Source of the DNA: Ignavibacteria bacterium | GTDB taxonomy: Bacteria > Bacteroidota > Ignavibacteria > SZUA-365 | Assembly (NCBI GenBank): GCA_016720835.1 | Contig: JADKJW010000001.1 | Location: 124,001 to 188,000, forward strand | Direction: 5' to 3' | Length of the DNA stretch: 64,000 bases | Part shown: piece after piece, positions 26,170-35,463 of the stretch | How positions within the stretch are numbered: position 1 is the first letter of the stretch | Layout: each line of letters starts with the position of its first letter | Position numbers and translations under genes: made by a program | Notes under the pieces: model-generated | What the model was told of the DNA's origin: nothing | Databases searched by the model: none | Seen by the model: the letters and a program-made list of their open reading frames with translations, nothing else

Positions 26170-27121
26170 GACCGTCCACGATGTGCCGCAGGGATGTCAA
26201 TCCGCGGAAGAGGCGTGGACCGGGCCGCAGATACAGATTCGCGTCGACCTCTTCGCACCTTCCACGCGTGAACGCCGAGAGCCGCCTCCACTCGGGGAAC
26301 AGGCGAAGCAGCGCGTCGCGGGTGAGGCGCAGGTCGCTCGAATACAGCAGCACGTCGGGATTCCGGCGGAGAACCTCTTCCCTGTTCAATGCCGGATAGC
26401 GCCCCCGCCCCCCGTCGCCCGCGTTTCGTGCGCCACTGTGACGGATCATTTCGTCGAGGAATGTGTCGCGGCCGGCCACGATCAACGGTTCCGTCGCGAT
26501 CAACATGAGCACGGACGGTGCCCCTGGACGGGATGAACGCAACAGCGCGGCGCGCACGCGGGACAGGGAGTCCGTGAGGCGCTGCGCGGATGCCGGACAT
26601 CCGAGCAGAACGCCGAGATCTGTCATGGACGAAAGAACGTCATCCATCGTTCGCGGGCTGGAGACGAACACGGGGAGCTTCATCTCGACCAGACGGGAGA
26701 ACGTTTCCCGGGAATTCCCTTCCACGGAGATGAGCACAAGATCGGGGCGCAGAGCGAGGATGGCCTCCAGACTCGGATTGACGAGATCGCCGACTTTCGG
26801 TTTCCGGAGGACGGACGGCGGAAAATCGCAGAAATTCGTCACCCCCGCCAGAGCGGAATCGCAACCCAGGGCGCAGACGATCTCCGTGATGCTCGGCGCA
26901 AGGCTCACGACGCGCTTCGCCGGTCCGTGAAGCCTGACCACTCTTCCAAGATCGTCCCGCATGCTGAGCCCTTCCGTCTCCGGCACGGCTCCCTCGTGCC
27001 TGCACCCTGCCGAATGGAGCACGCATGCCGACAGGATCAGGATGGCGGCGATGGCCGGGCTTTTGCCTGAACGCCGGGAAATGCGGGTGAACGCGGGTTC
27101 GTTATTTGTTGAGCCCGACAA
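26156..27121 (-). CDS. BtuF-like ABC transporter substrate-binding lipoprotein
   Basis: Periplasmic binding protein of 321 residues for a cobalamin- or iron-chelate-type ABC importer. An N-terminal lipoprotein signal carries the lipobox LHSAGC. The family start (RVVSLAPSITEIVCALGCDS, then GVTNFCDFP) and the segment PSLEAILALRPDLVLI are classic for the BtuF/FhuD class. No ATG is available: the start is taken as TTG at 27121, which overlaps the 3' end of the proline dehydrogenase gene by 20 nt. No permease or ATPase gene is near, so the ligand cannot be assigned and partner subunits must lie elsewhere. Confidence 0.85.
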   Translation of the reverse strand: MSGSTNNEPAFTRISRRSGKSPAIAAILILSACVLHSAGCRHEGAVPETEGLSMRDDLGRVVRLHGPAKRVVSLAPSITEIVCALGCDSALAGVTNFCDFPPSVLRKPKVGDLVNPSLEAILALRPDLVLISVEGNSRETFSRLVEMKLPVFVSSPRTMDDVLSSMTDLGVLLGCPASAQRLTDSLSRVRAALLRSSRPGAPSVLMLIATEPLIVAGRDTFLDEMIRHSGARNAGDGGRGRYPALNREEVLRRNPDVLLYSSDLRLTRDALLRLFPEWRRLSAFTRGRCEEVDANLYLRPGPRLFRGLTSLRHIVDGLNTR

Positions 27122-28010
27122 TGGCTTTGACGATATGCATCGCCATGTTCGGATTCTCCTTCAGCCGCCGAGTCGAGTACGCGTACCACCGGTCGCCGAA
27201 CGGAACATAGACGCGCATGCGATGCCCTTGCGCCACGATGCTGTCCCGCCGCTGCGGCCGCACGCCCAGCAGCATCTGGAATTCGTATTTCTCGCGATCG
27301 AGTTTCAGCTCCTTCACGAGGGCGATGCCGTCTTCAATAAGGACATCGTCATGCGTGGCGATTCCGACGTAGGCGCCGCCGCCGAGCAGGGTGCGATTGA
27401 GCGATTTGAAGCTGTCGCGGACCTCTTCGCGACCCTTGAAGGCCACCGCCTCGGGTTCGACATAAATGCCCTTGCACAGGCGAAGGTTCGTATGACCGTC
27501 GGCCATCAAGGAGGCAACATCCGACGCGCTCCGCCGCATGTATGATTGCAGCACGGTTCCGACCATCCCGGGATACTCCGTGCGAAGCCGCCGGTACATG
27601 GCAAGGGTGGCATCCGTCGTTGGATGGTCCTCCATGTCTATCCGGACGAAATTGCCGTATTTCCTGCAGAGATCCAGCAGCACGCGGAGATTCTCCTCGC
27701 AGAAGCCGGTATCGATCGTGAGGCCCATCTGGGTGGGTTTGATCGACAGATTCGAATCCAGATGCTCCCGGTCGATTGCGTGGAGCACGTCTTCGCACTT
27801 CCTGCGCATGTCGATCGATTCTTCGCGCGTATTCACGCTTTCACCGAGGACATCCATGGTGGCCATGATGCCCTTCGCGTTGAGTTCCTTGACGATGCGC
27901 ACCCCATCGGAGAGAGCATCCCCCGCGATGTATGGTCGGGCGAAGAATCCGACAACAGATTTTGGAATAAACGGGATGGAGCGGACGACGATCTGACTGA
28001 TGATGGACAT
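27102..28010 (-). CDS. Proline dehydrogenase (monofunctional)
   Basis: FAD enzyme that oxidises proline to pyrroline-5-carboxylate and passes electrons to the membrane quinone pool. It has 302 residues, the size of monofunctional PRODH. The barrel motifs are LDSNLSIKPTQMGLTIDTG, NFVRIDMEDHPTTDATL, GTVLQSYMRRSASDV, RLCKGIYVEPEAVAFK, YVGIATHDD and, near the end, the substrate-loop arginines in YAYSTRRLKENPN. ATG at 28010 encodes MSIISQIVVRS. No P5C dehydrogenase is adjacent; the next gene in the same direction is the BtuF-like lipoprotein, an unusual partner. Confidence 0.92.
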   Translation of the reverse strand: MSIISQIVVRSIPFIPKSVVGFFARPYIAGDALSDGVRIVKELNAKGIMATMDVLGESVNTREESIDMRRKCEDVLHAIDREHLDSNLSIKPTQMGLTIDTGFCEENLRVLLDLCRKYGNFVRIDMEDHPTTDATLAMYRRLRTEYPGMVGTVLQSYMRRSASDVASLMADGHTNLRLCKGIYVEPEAVAFKGREEVRDSFKSLNRTLLGGGAYVGIATHDDVLIEDGIALVKELKLDREKYEFQMLLGVRPQRRDSIVAQGHRMRVYVPFGDRWYAYSTRRLKENPNMAMHIVKAIVGLNK

Positions 28011-28137
28011 GGCTGGAATGTACTGCGAGGGGTGTGAATGCGCCGGGGTTTGTTGAGATATGGCGCGGACTCAAAAGTACCTCCACCTCCCTCGAAATGC
28101 AAGAATGCGTCGGGGCTCCCGCACCCCCCGAAATGCA

Positions 28138-28167
28138 GATCGAGAGCCAGGGGGATGGCTCTCGATC
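28138..28167. terminator. Perfect 12-bp stem-loop, possible terminator
   Basis: GATCGAGAGCCA-6 nt-TGGCTCTCGATC, downstream of the orphan HEAT-like gene on the minus strand. No U-tract, so the role is inferred from position. Confidence 0.4.
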
Positions 28168-28212
28168 AACGTGCCCACAGGGAGGAGATTGAGGAAGGAG
28201 AAGTGAGGGGAT

Positions 28213-29004
28213 TTAGGGGATGGATTCAGGAGTACTGTCAGTTATGCCGTTCTGGAACATCCAGGCTTCATAGTCCTCGAAGAGCGATTCGTCGGATTCA
28301 TTCTGAAATGCCCTCCGCATGGCATTATACGCGGTACCGCCTCCGTATGTTCCCAGCGCCGCGATCGCGGACTTTCGCACGTTCGCGATGTCGCTTTCAA
28401 TGCCGCACAGAATCACTGAAAGGAGGAGCTGATGCGTGAAACAGGAGGCGAGATTCAACACCTTTTTCTTTTCGCTTTCGTCGCCGGCGTCATAGAGATA
28501 CTGGAGCGCCCGGACAACATCCGCAGAGACGACAAGCCGTCCCACGCGCTGGTTGATTTCCTCCATGGCAGACAGGATTTCGGACCTGTACAAACCCCAG
28601 AAGGTGTTGGCGATGCGGGCAAGCAACTCGATCTCCTTCTCGCCCCCCAGATACTGGAGGACGCGGATGTAGTACGGGAGGAGCGTGATGCTGATCGATT
28701 CAGGCGCCGGATATTTCTTGTGAAGCAGTTCCAGTGATTGTTCGTCGCCAAGCTTCGAGAAAATGTTCAGACACACTTTGTCAAGGACATGGGATGTGCT
28801 CGAGAGAAAAAGAGAGTTCAGAAGACCGACGGCGTTTTTGTCGTTGGAATCCTCAATCTCCTTCAGGGTCGAGGAGAGTACGAATTTCTCGTTCTCCCAC
28901 GCCCCTTCGGGAGCGCCTTCAATTGGTCGAGCTTGGTTTGGGTACTGCATCGCTTTGATAAACATGAGTTTGTTGACGGAGTGTTTGGCGTCGAAGCTGA
29001 TCAT
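28213..29004 (-). CDS. HEAT-repeat-like protein of unknown function
   Basis: Protein of 263 residues, not recognised. ATG at 29004 (MISFDAKHSVNKLMFIKA) is chosen; the frame extends upstream but there it is unlike coding sequence. The whole length is predicted alpha-helical in repeated pairs of about 35-40 residues (VGLLNSLFLSSTSHVLDKVC, YYIRVLQYLGGEKEIELLA, ANVRKSAIAALGTYGGGTAY), as in HEAT/armadillo-type scaffolds. No signal peptide or catalytic motif is seen. Base composition is noticeably AT-richer than the flanking genes. It stands alone between proline dehydrogenase and the polysaccharide cluster, suggesting acquired DNA. A protein-interaction role is a guess. Confidence 0.65.
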   Translation of the reverse strand: MISFDAKHSVNKLMFIKAMQYPNQARPIEGAPEGAWENEKFVLSSTLKEIEDSNDKNAVGLLNSLFLSSTSHVLDKVCLNIFSKLGDEQSLELLHKKYPAPESISITLLPYYIRVLQYLGGEKEIELLARIANTFWGLYRSEILSAMEEINQRVGRLVVSADVVRALQYLYDAGDESEKKKVLNLASCFTHQLLLSVILCGIESDIANVRKSAIAALGTYGGGTAYNAMRRAFQNESDESLFEDYEAWMFQNGITDSTPESIP

Positions 29005-29351
29005 TTCTGTGCTTCTCTGGTAAAGTGGACCTGTGATTCGATGTTTTTTCCTTCTTTTTGTTCCATCGCGAAACCAAATACATTTTAGCAAGGCAAGTGC
29101 CAGAAAACTTACGAAGCAGTCCGGCATGGGAGATCTCTGCTCACAGGATGCCATCTGGCCATTTCATGTTGCGTAATTACAAGACTTTAATTTACTCCAT
29201 GATGATGCGTCATACCCCCTTCCTCTCGTGCGGCTTGCAGGTCGAAACGAAGAATCGGTGTATTTTTTTCAAGTTCGTGAAGCAAACGCGCGCAGAACTT
29301 ACATGGCTGTAACCTTCGGGAATCGGAGCGCCGCCGACCGGAGCCGCATGG
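29005..29351. other. AT-rich intergenic stretch without a convincing gene
   Basis: Leader of the HEAT-like gene plus non-coding DNA with T-rich tracts (29041-29060, 29262-29270). Short frames here lack ribosome sites or family similarity. No repeat or RNA gene recognised. Confidence 0.5.
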
Positions 29352-29384
29352 AAAAAAAAAGCCTCCCCTGTTCTCAGGAAAGGC
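29352..29384 (-). terminator. Intrinsic terminator of the glycan cluster
   Basis: Minus strand stem GCCTTTCCTG-AGAA-CAGGGGAGGC (10 bp with two G-U pairs) followed by nine T. It lies 45 nt beyond the last glycosyltransferase. Confidence 0.85.
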
Positions 29385-29429
29385 GTATCGACCCGGAAAT
29401 CGGTATGCGCATGCATACCGGCGCGGGAA

Positions 29430-30554
29430 TCAGGACTGCAGGAGCGATGTGTAGATATCGAGCGTCTTCCGGGCGATGATGTCGTTCGTGTAGTTGCGCA
29501 GGACGTGCCGGCGTCCCGCGCTTCCGAACTCCCTGCGAAGATCGGCTGATTCAACAAGCATGCGGAGCTTCACATGTAAATCGTCAACACTCCGCTCCGT
29601 AAACGTAAGGCCGGCATCGCCGATCACGTGCGGGATTTCGGCGTGCGTCGATCCAAGAACGGGGATCTCGCAGCACATGCCCTGAACAAGGATCTGTCCG
29701 AACTGCTCCTTCCAGTGCGGAACAGTAAAGGAAGGAAGCACAAGGACGTCGATCGCGTTCAGGTATTTCGGGACCTCGGCATGGGGAATGGAAGGCACGA
29801 TGCGCACATTGTCCGCGATACCCCGCTCCGCGGCAGCTTCCCGCATCGCCTGCTCAAGGTCGCCGCCACCCACGAAGAGGAGCGTGAACGGGATGGAGAG
29901 ACGGGATGCCGCCTCGATCAGATCCAGCACGCCTTTCTCGGGAACAAATCGTCCGAGAAAACCGATCACCACGCCGTCGAGTCCGAGGGCGATGCGAAGC
30001 GCCGGCTGCGGATCCGGACGAAAAAGTTCCGGATCGATGCCGAGCAGGGGAAGCACGTGAACAGGATTTTTGAATCCTTTTTTCAGGAGAATATCGCGGG
30101 CGTCGCGATTCCCGCAGATGGCGGCATCGGAATGACGCAGATTGTGCCGTTCCACCTGCGGGAAGGGAAAGCGCAGATTCTTCTCAAAATTCATCCAGGT
30201 GAAGAAGACGGTCTTCGCGCGAGGCGCGAACAGCGCCTTGTATCGCAGCGCCTGGAAATAGGACAGCGCGTCGGTCCCTTCCTCCACGTGCAGGATGTCC
30301 GGCGCGAAACCGCGCAGGCCCAGCGTGGCGCTGCGGTACACGTGCGCGGCTTCCTTTCCGGAGAAACACACCGGCAGCGCATCGATGGACAGCTCGTCGT
30401 CGGGCTGATCGGCGTACCGCAGCGTGAAGAGATAGTCCTTCCATACGCGGGGAACCACGATGCGCAATTCCACGCCCAGGTCGTTCTGCAGCACGCGCCA
30501 CTTCTCCCTGCCGATGCGGGTGATGTACGTGTGGCTGATGACGAGGACGCGCAT
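29430..30554 (-). CDS. Glycosyltransferase family 4
   Basis: Cytoplasmic GT-B glycosyltransferase of 374 residues. The start at 30554 gives the typical N terminus MRVLVISHTY; the longer upstream frame is the shadow of the preceding gene. The C-terminal donor domain shows VIGFLGRFVPEKGVLDLIEA, LLFVGGGDLEQAM and the EQFGQILVQGMCCEIPVLGS block, in which the first E of the GT4 EX7E motif is present but the second is Cys-Cys-Glu shifted by position. Last gene of the minus-strand cluster, seven bases after the previous glycosyltransferase. Sugar donor and acceptor are unknown; it probably adds one residue of a surface polysaccharide or glycan. Confidence 0.88.
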   Translation of the reverse strand: MRVLVISHTYITRIGREKWRVLQNDLGVELRIVVPRVWKDYLFTLRYADQPDDELSIDALPVCFSGKEAAHVYRSATLGLRGFAPDILHVEEGTDALSYFQALRYKALFAPRAKTVFFTWMNFEKNLRFPFPQVERHNLRHSDAAICGNRDARDILLKKGFKNPVHVLPLLGIDPELFRPDPQPALRIALGLDGVVIGFLGRFVPEKGVLDLIEAASRLSIPFTLLFVGGGDLEQAMREAAAERGIADNVRIVPSIPHAEVPKYLNAIDVLVLPSFTVPHWKEQFGQILVQGMCCEIPVLGSTHAEIPHVIGDAGLTFTERSVDDLHVKLRMLVESADLRREFGSAGRRHVLRNYTNDIIARKTLDIYTSLLQS

Positions 30555-30561
30555 GCCGCGG

Positions 30562-31725
30562 CTACCCTTTCCGCGCGGCGAATCGGCGCACGGCTCCCGC
30601 GTAGACGTCGGCGGTGCGGCGGGCGATTTCCGGCCACGCGAACACCTCCTCGACGCGGCGTCTCGCACCCGCGCCGAGACGGGCGCGGAACGCGTCATCC
30701 TGCAGCAGGCGGACGATTTCGCGCGCCAGCTGGGCGGGTTCGCGCGGCTCCACGAGCAGTCCGCTCTCGCCATCGACGATGATTTCCGGGATGCCGCCGA
30801 CGTTCGTCCCGACGAGCGGAAGGCCGGACGCCATGGATTCAAGACCCGAGATGCTCGTGGCTTCCATCAGCGACGGAAGCACCGCCACCTGCGACAACGC
30901 GTAAAAGAGCGGCATGGAGGTGTTCGGGACGTTGCCCGTGAAGAACACCCCGTCGCGCTGCTTCCACTCCTTCAGCATGTCCTCGAAGCGCGCGCGTTCC
31001 TCCGGGAAGCCCCCGCCCACGACGAGGAACTGCACGTCGGGCAATGCGGCACGGACGATGGGAATGGCGCGCACGAAGTACTCCACGCCATTCTTCGGTT
31101 CGAGTCGGCGCGGACACACGACCACGGGCTTCGCGATATCGATGCCGAAATCCTTGTCAATGACACCGAAAGAAATCCCGGGACGGAATTTCGCTGCATC
31201 GACACCGTTCGGAATGTACGTCAGCCTCTCCGCGGGCAGGCCGGTCAACGCGGACTTCTCGTGCAGTTCCCTGCTCGGACTGATGATGGCATCGGGATGA
31301 TGGAGGTAGGCGCGGATCTTCGCGCGACCAAGCGCCGTCTCGCAGTACTCGAGATAGTTGGAGGTATGGTTCGTCCAGACGATCGGGAAACGGTTGCGCA
31401 GCGCCCACGTGGTCCAGCAGTTCGGGGTCAGGTCGTGCCAGTGGATGACGTCGATCGGCGTGCGGGCATGCAGAGCGAGAATCGCCGCCCGGACAGCGCG
31501 CACGTAGAGGAGGTGCTTGATGCGCGGAGTCTGGTTCGCCAGAAACATTCGATGCACGGTGAAGCCGTCCATCTCCTCCACGCGATCCTCTCCGGCCCCG
31601 TAGACCGGATGCACGAGATGCACGGTGTGACCGTTGTTCACATGCGCACGCGCAAGTTCGAAGGCGTGCGTCGCCATGCCGCCGATGTTCGGAAAGAAGT
31701 CGGACGTCAGAAGCAGGATGGTCAT
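30562..31725 (-). CDS. Glycosyltransferase family 4
   Basis: GT-B glycosyltransferase of 387 residues. The N terminus MTILLLTSDFFPNIGGMATH carries the acceptor-side glycine loop of GT4 enzymes. The donor side shows VVVCPRRLEPKNGVEYFVRA, FLVVGGGFPEERARF, and the EX7E motif in EATSISGLESMASGLPLVGT. An in-frame GTG at 31734, whose GTGA overlaps the previous gene's stop, is an alternative start adding three residues. It follows the CgeB-like gene and precedes another GT4 gene by seven bases, so it is co-transcribed. Confidence 0.92.
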   Translation of the reverse strand: MTILLLTSDFFPNIGGMATHAFELARAHVNNGHTVHLVHPVYGAGEDRVEEMDGFTVHRMFLANQTPRIKHLLYVRAVRAAILALHARTPIDVIHWHDLTPNCWTTWALRNRFPIVWTNHTSNYLEYCETALGRAKIRAYLHHPDAIISPSRELHEKSALTGLPAERLTYIPNGVDAAKFRPGISFGVIDKDFGIDIAKPVVVCPRRLEPKNGVEYFVRAIPIVRAALPDVQFLVVGGGFPEERARFEDMLKEWKQRDGVFFTGNVPNTSMPLFYALSQVAVLPSLMEATSISGLESMASGLPLVGTNVGGIPEIIVDGESGLLVEPREPAQLAREIVRLLQDDAFRARLGAGARRRVEEVFAWPEIARRTADVYAGAVRRFAARKG

Positions 31726-31730
31726 GCGGA

Positions 31731-32762
31731 TCACGCCCCCAGGAGCTGTTTCGCGTCGCGCACGATGCGCTCGAGGCGATGGATTGCCTGATGCTCGCGC
31801 ACCGCGCGCTCGTGACCGCGTTGTGCGATCGCGAGGCGCTCGTCGTCATGGTCGAGGTACCAGCGGATCTTCTCGCGCAGTTCCTCGCCGGTGGAGAAAC
31901 AGGCAATTTCCGCGCCTTCCACGAACAGCTCCTCGGCCTGCTCGCGGGAACGCTGGGTGAGAAGAAAACCGCCGAATCCCGGAATCTCGAAGGAGCGCAC
32001 GTTGTTGGAATCGCTGTTCTGCGCGCGAAGGAAATTGAGATGGATTTTCGACACCGCGAACAGCTTCGAGATTTCCTCCCCGTACACGGCGCTGCCCTTC
32101 CACTTCGCGCGGATCGGAGCGCCCGGCGGCACACGATCCCACATGTTCCCCCAGATTGAAAGGTTGAAACCGGGGATCTCCTCGAGCCACCATTGCCGCA
32201 TCGGCTCCCAGGTCCCGGCGAAAACGACATCGGTGGCATATTTTCGGATGTCATCGTCCGAAACATGTTCCGGCGGACGGAGCATGTCCGGATCGTAACA
32301 GAATGGCAGGTACTCGACCCGACGCGCGCCCGCATCGCGCAGAGGCTGCATGAGGGATCGCGCGTAGATGTAATACAGGTCGAAGAGCGGTATGCTCGCG
32401 ATGCTTTCGCGGGTCGCGTTCTTCACTTCCACATTGAAGGGACCATCGGGGTACCACTGCGCGAGCACGGGATTGCACGCCGCCTTCACCTCGCGAATTG
32501 CCGACGCCGTGATGGTCTCTCCCTTGAGGAAGAGCACCAGATCAGGCCGGAACCGTTTCGCCGCCTCGATGAAGGCGCGGTTCATCATCCGCGCGTTGAC
32601 GCGTCGGGTGGCCGCGGAGACGAGGGGCAACGATGCGCCGGTCGAGAAGAACGAGCGCCGGTAATCGAAGATCTCCACCTCGCAGCCGAGACGTTCAAGG
32701 TGCTTCCGGTACGACCAGCCGCCGGTCCCGTACCAGTACTCGCAAACGAGCAGCAGCTTCAT
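31731..32762 (-). CDS. CgeB-like glycosyltransferase
   Basis: Protein of 343 residues related to the CgeB/glycosyl-transferase-1-like group. ATG at 32762 (MKLLLVCEYWYGTGGWSYRK) has AAGGAG upstream. Visible blocks: FRPDLVLFLKGETI, NPVLAQWYPDGPFN, VEYLPFCYDPDML, DVVFAGTWEPMRQWWLEE, and the C-terminal VRSFEIPGFGGFLLTQRS typical of this group. Cytoplasmic. It lies 60 nt after the flippase gene and overlaps or abuts the next GT4 gene. Exact linkage unknown. Confidence 0.85.
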   Translation of the reverse strand: MKLLLVCEYWYGTGGWSYRKHLERLGCEVEIFDYRRSFFSTGASLPLVSAATRRVNARMMNRAFIEAAKRFRPDLVLFLKGETITASAIREVKAACNPVLAQWYPDGPFNVEVKNATRESIASIPLFDLYYIYARSLMQPLRDAGARRVEYLPFCYDPDMLRPPEHVSDDDIRKYATDVVFAGTWEPMRQWWLEEIPGFNLSIWGNMWDRVPPGAPIRAKWKGSAVYGEEISKLFAVSKIHLNFLRAQNSDSNNVRSFEIPGFGGFLLTQRSREQAEELFVEGAEIACFSTGEELREKIRWYLDHDDERLAIAQRGHERAVREHQAIHRLERIVRDAKQLLGA

Positions 32763-32822
32763 GGCTCTCCTTGTGCGCGGAGACATTGCGCGCAGGCCGA
32801 ATTCCGACTCCCCGGCGCGAGG

Positions 32823-34300
32823 TTATCTTTCGCGATCACGAGTTGCCTCCAGTTCGTCCGATGTCGGGGACCCGAGTGTCGTGCGGATGTACCGGATGTG
32901 TTTGAATATGATTTGCCGTTCGAAAAGCATTTCGCATGCACCGAAAATGCTAAAAATAATGCATGAGGAAAACAACAGCTCCACAATGCGATTCCCGAAG
33001 AGGGGCTGTGGAAGCACGGAATACACAAGGTAGGTGAGCCCGGCGAACGCCATCGGCAGCCCCACCGTCCTGATGAGCGAGAATTCCACCTCCCCTCGCA
33101 GCAGAAACAAAAACACCGCGTACGTGACGAGGATACTGATAAGGATGGCATACGCAGCCCCGACGATGCCCATCAGGTTCACGAGAAGAAAGAGCAGTGG
33201 GACGAACACCACGATCTGCGCGATGCGGGCTTTCGAAACAACTTCCGGACGTCCGAGCGCGTAAAAGAGCACTTTCAGATTTTCGACAATTGGATACGCG
33301 ACGGCATACACCGCGAGCACGCGCAGCACCTTCCCGGCGGCAATCCAACGCTCCCCCAACAAGGCGGTGATGAATGCATCTGGAGCGAGCAGAAACACGA
33401 GGCCAAATGGCAGCAGTGCGCGGATCAGAAAAAACGTCACAAGTCCGTAGGCTTCCGACAGCTGAGCACGGTTGAGCTTCAGCTTGGAATAGACCGGAAA
33501 CGCCACGTTGTTCACAACGGGATTCACGATCCGCGTCGGATATCTGGAGGCAAGATTGGCTCGGTCATACAGCCCCACCTGTTCGTAACTCCCCATGACC
33601 CTCTTTATCACGAGCCGGTCCAGCTCGGTATACAGGACTTCGAGTGAGCGCGAGCCGAGGTACCTCGACCCGATGGACATGAACCACCTCGCAGTGTCCT
33701 TTGAATAGGCGATGCTGATCGTCCATCCGGCAAGGCGCCAACTCCCGAACAGGAAGACGAGCGCGCCAGCGAGCTGACCGAAAACGAGACTCCACACTCC
33801 CCAGCCCGCTGCGGCCAGGGTCACTGCCACAACCGGGTTCGCGAGGTTCATCGAGAACGAAATAAGCGAGATCTTCTTGAACTCCAGATTCCGCTGCAGT
33901 ATCGCATCGAAATGCTGCCCGAACAGGTTTATCGAACTCACGACAGCGAGGGACAAGATGACCGCAATTTCAGTATGCGTCAAGGGCCTGTACAGAGAAT
34001 AACCAAATACCCAGGACCGGTGATCACCAGGATGGCCGCGCACAGCGCGATGTTGAGCACGAACGCGGTCGAATACAGGTGCGGGCGCTCTTCGTGGCAC
34101 TGGGCGATAGACATGTTGAACGAAAACGCGGACAGGATGAAAATGAATTCGATGATGCTTTTGCCAACGTCGAACAACCCAAACTGCTGCTCGAGAAGCA
34201 GGCGACCGAGCAGCACGGTGGAGAACTCCACTCCCTGTGTGATGTAATTCACACCGCTCGTCCAGATGACGCCCGTCAGGGCTTTTTTTGCGATGCTCAT
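32823..34300 (-). pseudogene. Oligosaccharide flippase (Wzx/MurJ-like), interrupted by a one-base deletion
   Basis: Polytopic membrane protein of the polysaccharide transporter family, which flips lipid-linked oligosaccharides across the inner membrane. The first part (ATG 34300, MSIAKKALTGVIWTSGVNYI) reads in one frame to VLNIALCAAILVITGP and then meets a stop at 33980. From about 34015 the adjacent frame continues the family alignment (VFGYSLYRPLTHTEIAVILS, LQRNLEFKKISLISF, FPVYSKLKLNRAQLSEAYG) to the stop at 32823. Restoring one base gives 492 residues, the normal length. No long homopolymer is at the break. The start overlaps the previous glycosyltransferase stop (ATGA). Either the gene is inactive, leaving the cluster without its exporter, or the sequence has an error. 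Confidence 0.85.
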
Positions 34301-35439
34301 TCCGCGGTCTCCGGCTTGGCCAGCAGCCCGCGATAGACCTCGACGACGCCGTCCGCATACCGCTCCCAGGTGAAGGCCTGTACGTACGCCATCGCGTTGC
34401 GTCCCATCTCCCCGGCCTCCGCGGGGTGCGCGTGCATCCATGCGAGCGCGTCCGCGATCGCCTCGGCGCTGCGGATCGGAACGATGTAGCCGTCGATACC
34501 GTCCCGCAGGATGCTGCCGGTGTTCTCGGAGACGATGGACGGAAGGCCGCATGCCATCGCTTCATACGTCACCATCGCGCTCCCTTCCTGCAGCGACGGG
34601 AGCACGAAGACGGAGGCGTTCCCGTACTGCTCCGCGAGCGCATGATGCGGCACATGTCCCCCATACGTGAAGAGTCCGGCATGTCGCTCGAGCAGCGGCC
34701 GCGCATCTTCGTCGATGCGACCGATGAGAAGCAGTTCCGCATTCGGCAGCGCGAGCCGCTTCCACGCCTCAAGGAGATAGTGCACGCCCTTCTGCACGCC
34801 GATGTTGCCCACGAACAGGACGCGAAACACGTTGTCCCGCTTTTCGCGCTTCGTGAACAGCGACAGGTCCGCGCCGTAGGGAATGACGGCAAGCTTGTCG
34901 GCGGCGACGCCGTTCGCCAGAAAGGTCCTTCGGACGAATTCGGATGGAATGATCACCCGGTCCGCGAGCGCGATTTCCTGCAGGCCTTTTTCGATGATCT
35001 GCGGATGCGCGCGCTCGGTCCGCACCCCGTGCCGCTCGAATTCCTCGCGCAGAATCTCGTCCTGATAATGCGGATGCGTGGAGCCGCGTTCGATGACAAC
35101 CTTCGCCCCGAGATGCCGCGCCGTGGGTATGCAGTACAGCGCGTAGTTGCCCCAGGCGTGAAACACGTCGCAGGGCGGAATATACTTTCGCGCCAGCGCG
35201 TCGAACAGGTTGTCCTTGACGTACGAGTAATAGCCGCCGCGACGCAGCGCGGGAATCTTGCGCACGGCCATGCCGAGCAGTTCCGGCGCCATGATCGCCG
35301 TCCAGCGCCGCGCGGGGAACAGCGATTTGACATACCAGCGCTTTGTCGTGATGATCTTCTCGAGGTAGCCGCGCTTCTCGAGCTGTTCCGCGAGCGCCAC
35401 CGCGTGGAAGCGCCCGCCGACGGAAATGACGACCTTCAC
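34297..35439 (-). CDS. Glycosyltransferase family 4
   Basis: GT-B glycosyltransferase of 380 residues. N terminus MKVVISVGGRFHAVALAEQL; then VVIERGSTHPHYQDEIL, a motif seen in a GT4 subgroup, followed by IIPSEFVRRTFLANGV and VIPYGADLSLF. The donor domain has RVLFVGNIGVQKGVHYLLEA and the EX7E motif in QEGSAMVTYEAMACGLPSIV. It sits between the YfhO-like gene (24 nt upstream) and the flippase, whose start codon overlaps its stop, so the three are translationally linked. The sugar specificity is unknown. Confidence 0.93.
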   Translation of the reverse strand: MKVVISVGGRFHAVALAEQLEKRGYLEKIITTKRWYVKSLFPARRWTAIMAPELLGMAVRKIPALRRGGYYSYVKDNLFDALARKYIPPCDVFHAWGNYALYCIPTARHLGAKVVIERGSTHPHYQDEILREEFERHGVRTERAHPQIIEKGLQEIALADRVIIPSEFVRRTFLANGVAADKLAVIPYGADLSLFTKREKRDNVFRVLFVGNIGVQKGVHYLLEAWKRLALPNAELLLIGRIDEDARPLLERHAGLFTYGGHVPHHALAEQYGNASVFVLPSLQEGSAMVTYEAMACGLPSIVSENTGSILRDGIDGYIVPIRSAEAIADALAWMHAHPAEAGEMGRNAMAYVQAFTWERYADGVVEVYRGLLAKPETAE

Positions 35440-35463
35440 GCGGCGTATCCGAAAAAGGACCCG

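Noticed and set aside
28038..28439. Plus-strand small frame at the 3' side of the HEAT-like gene
   Set aside because: No ribosome site, mostly antisense to the minus-strand gene.
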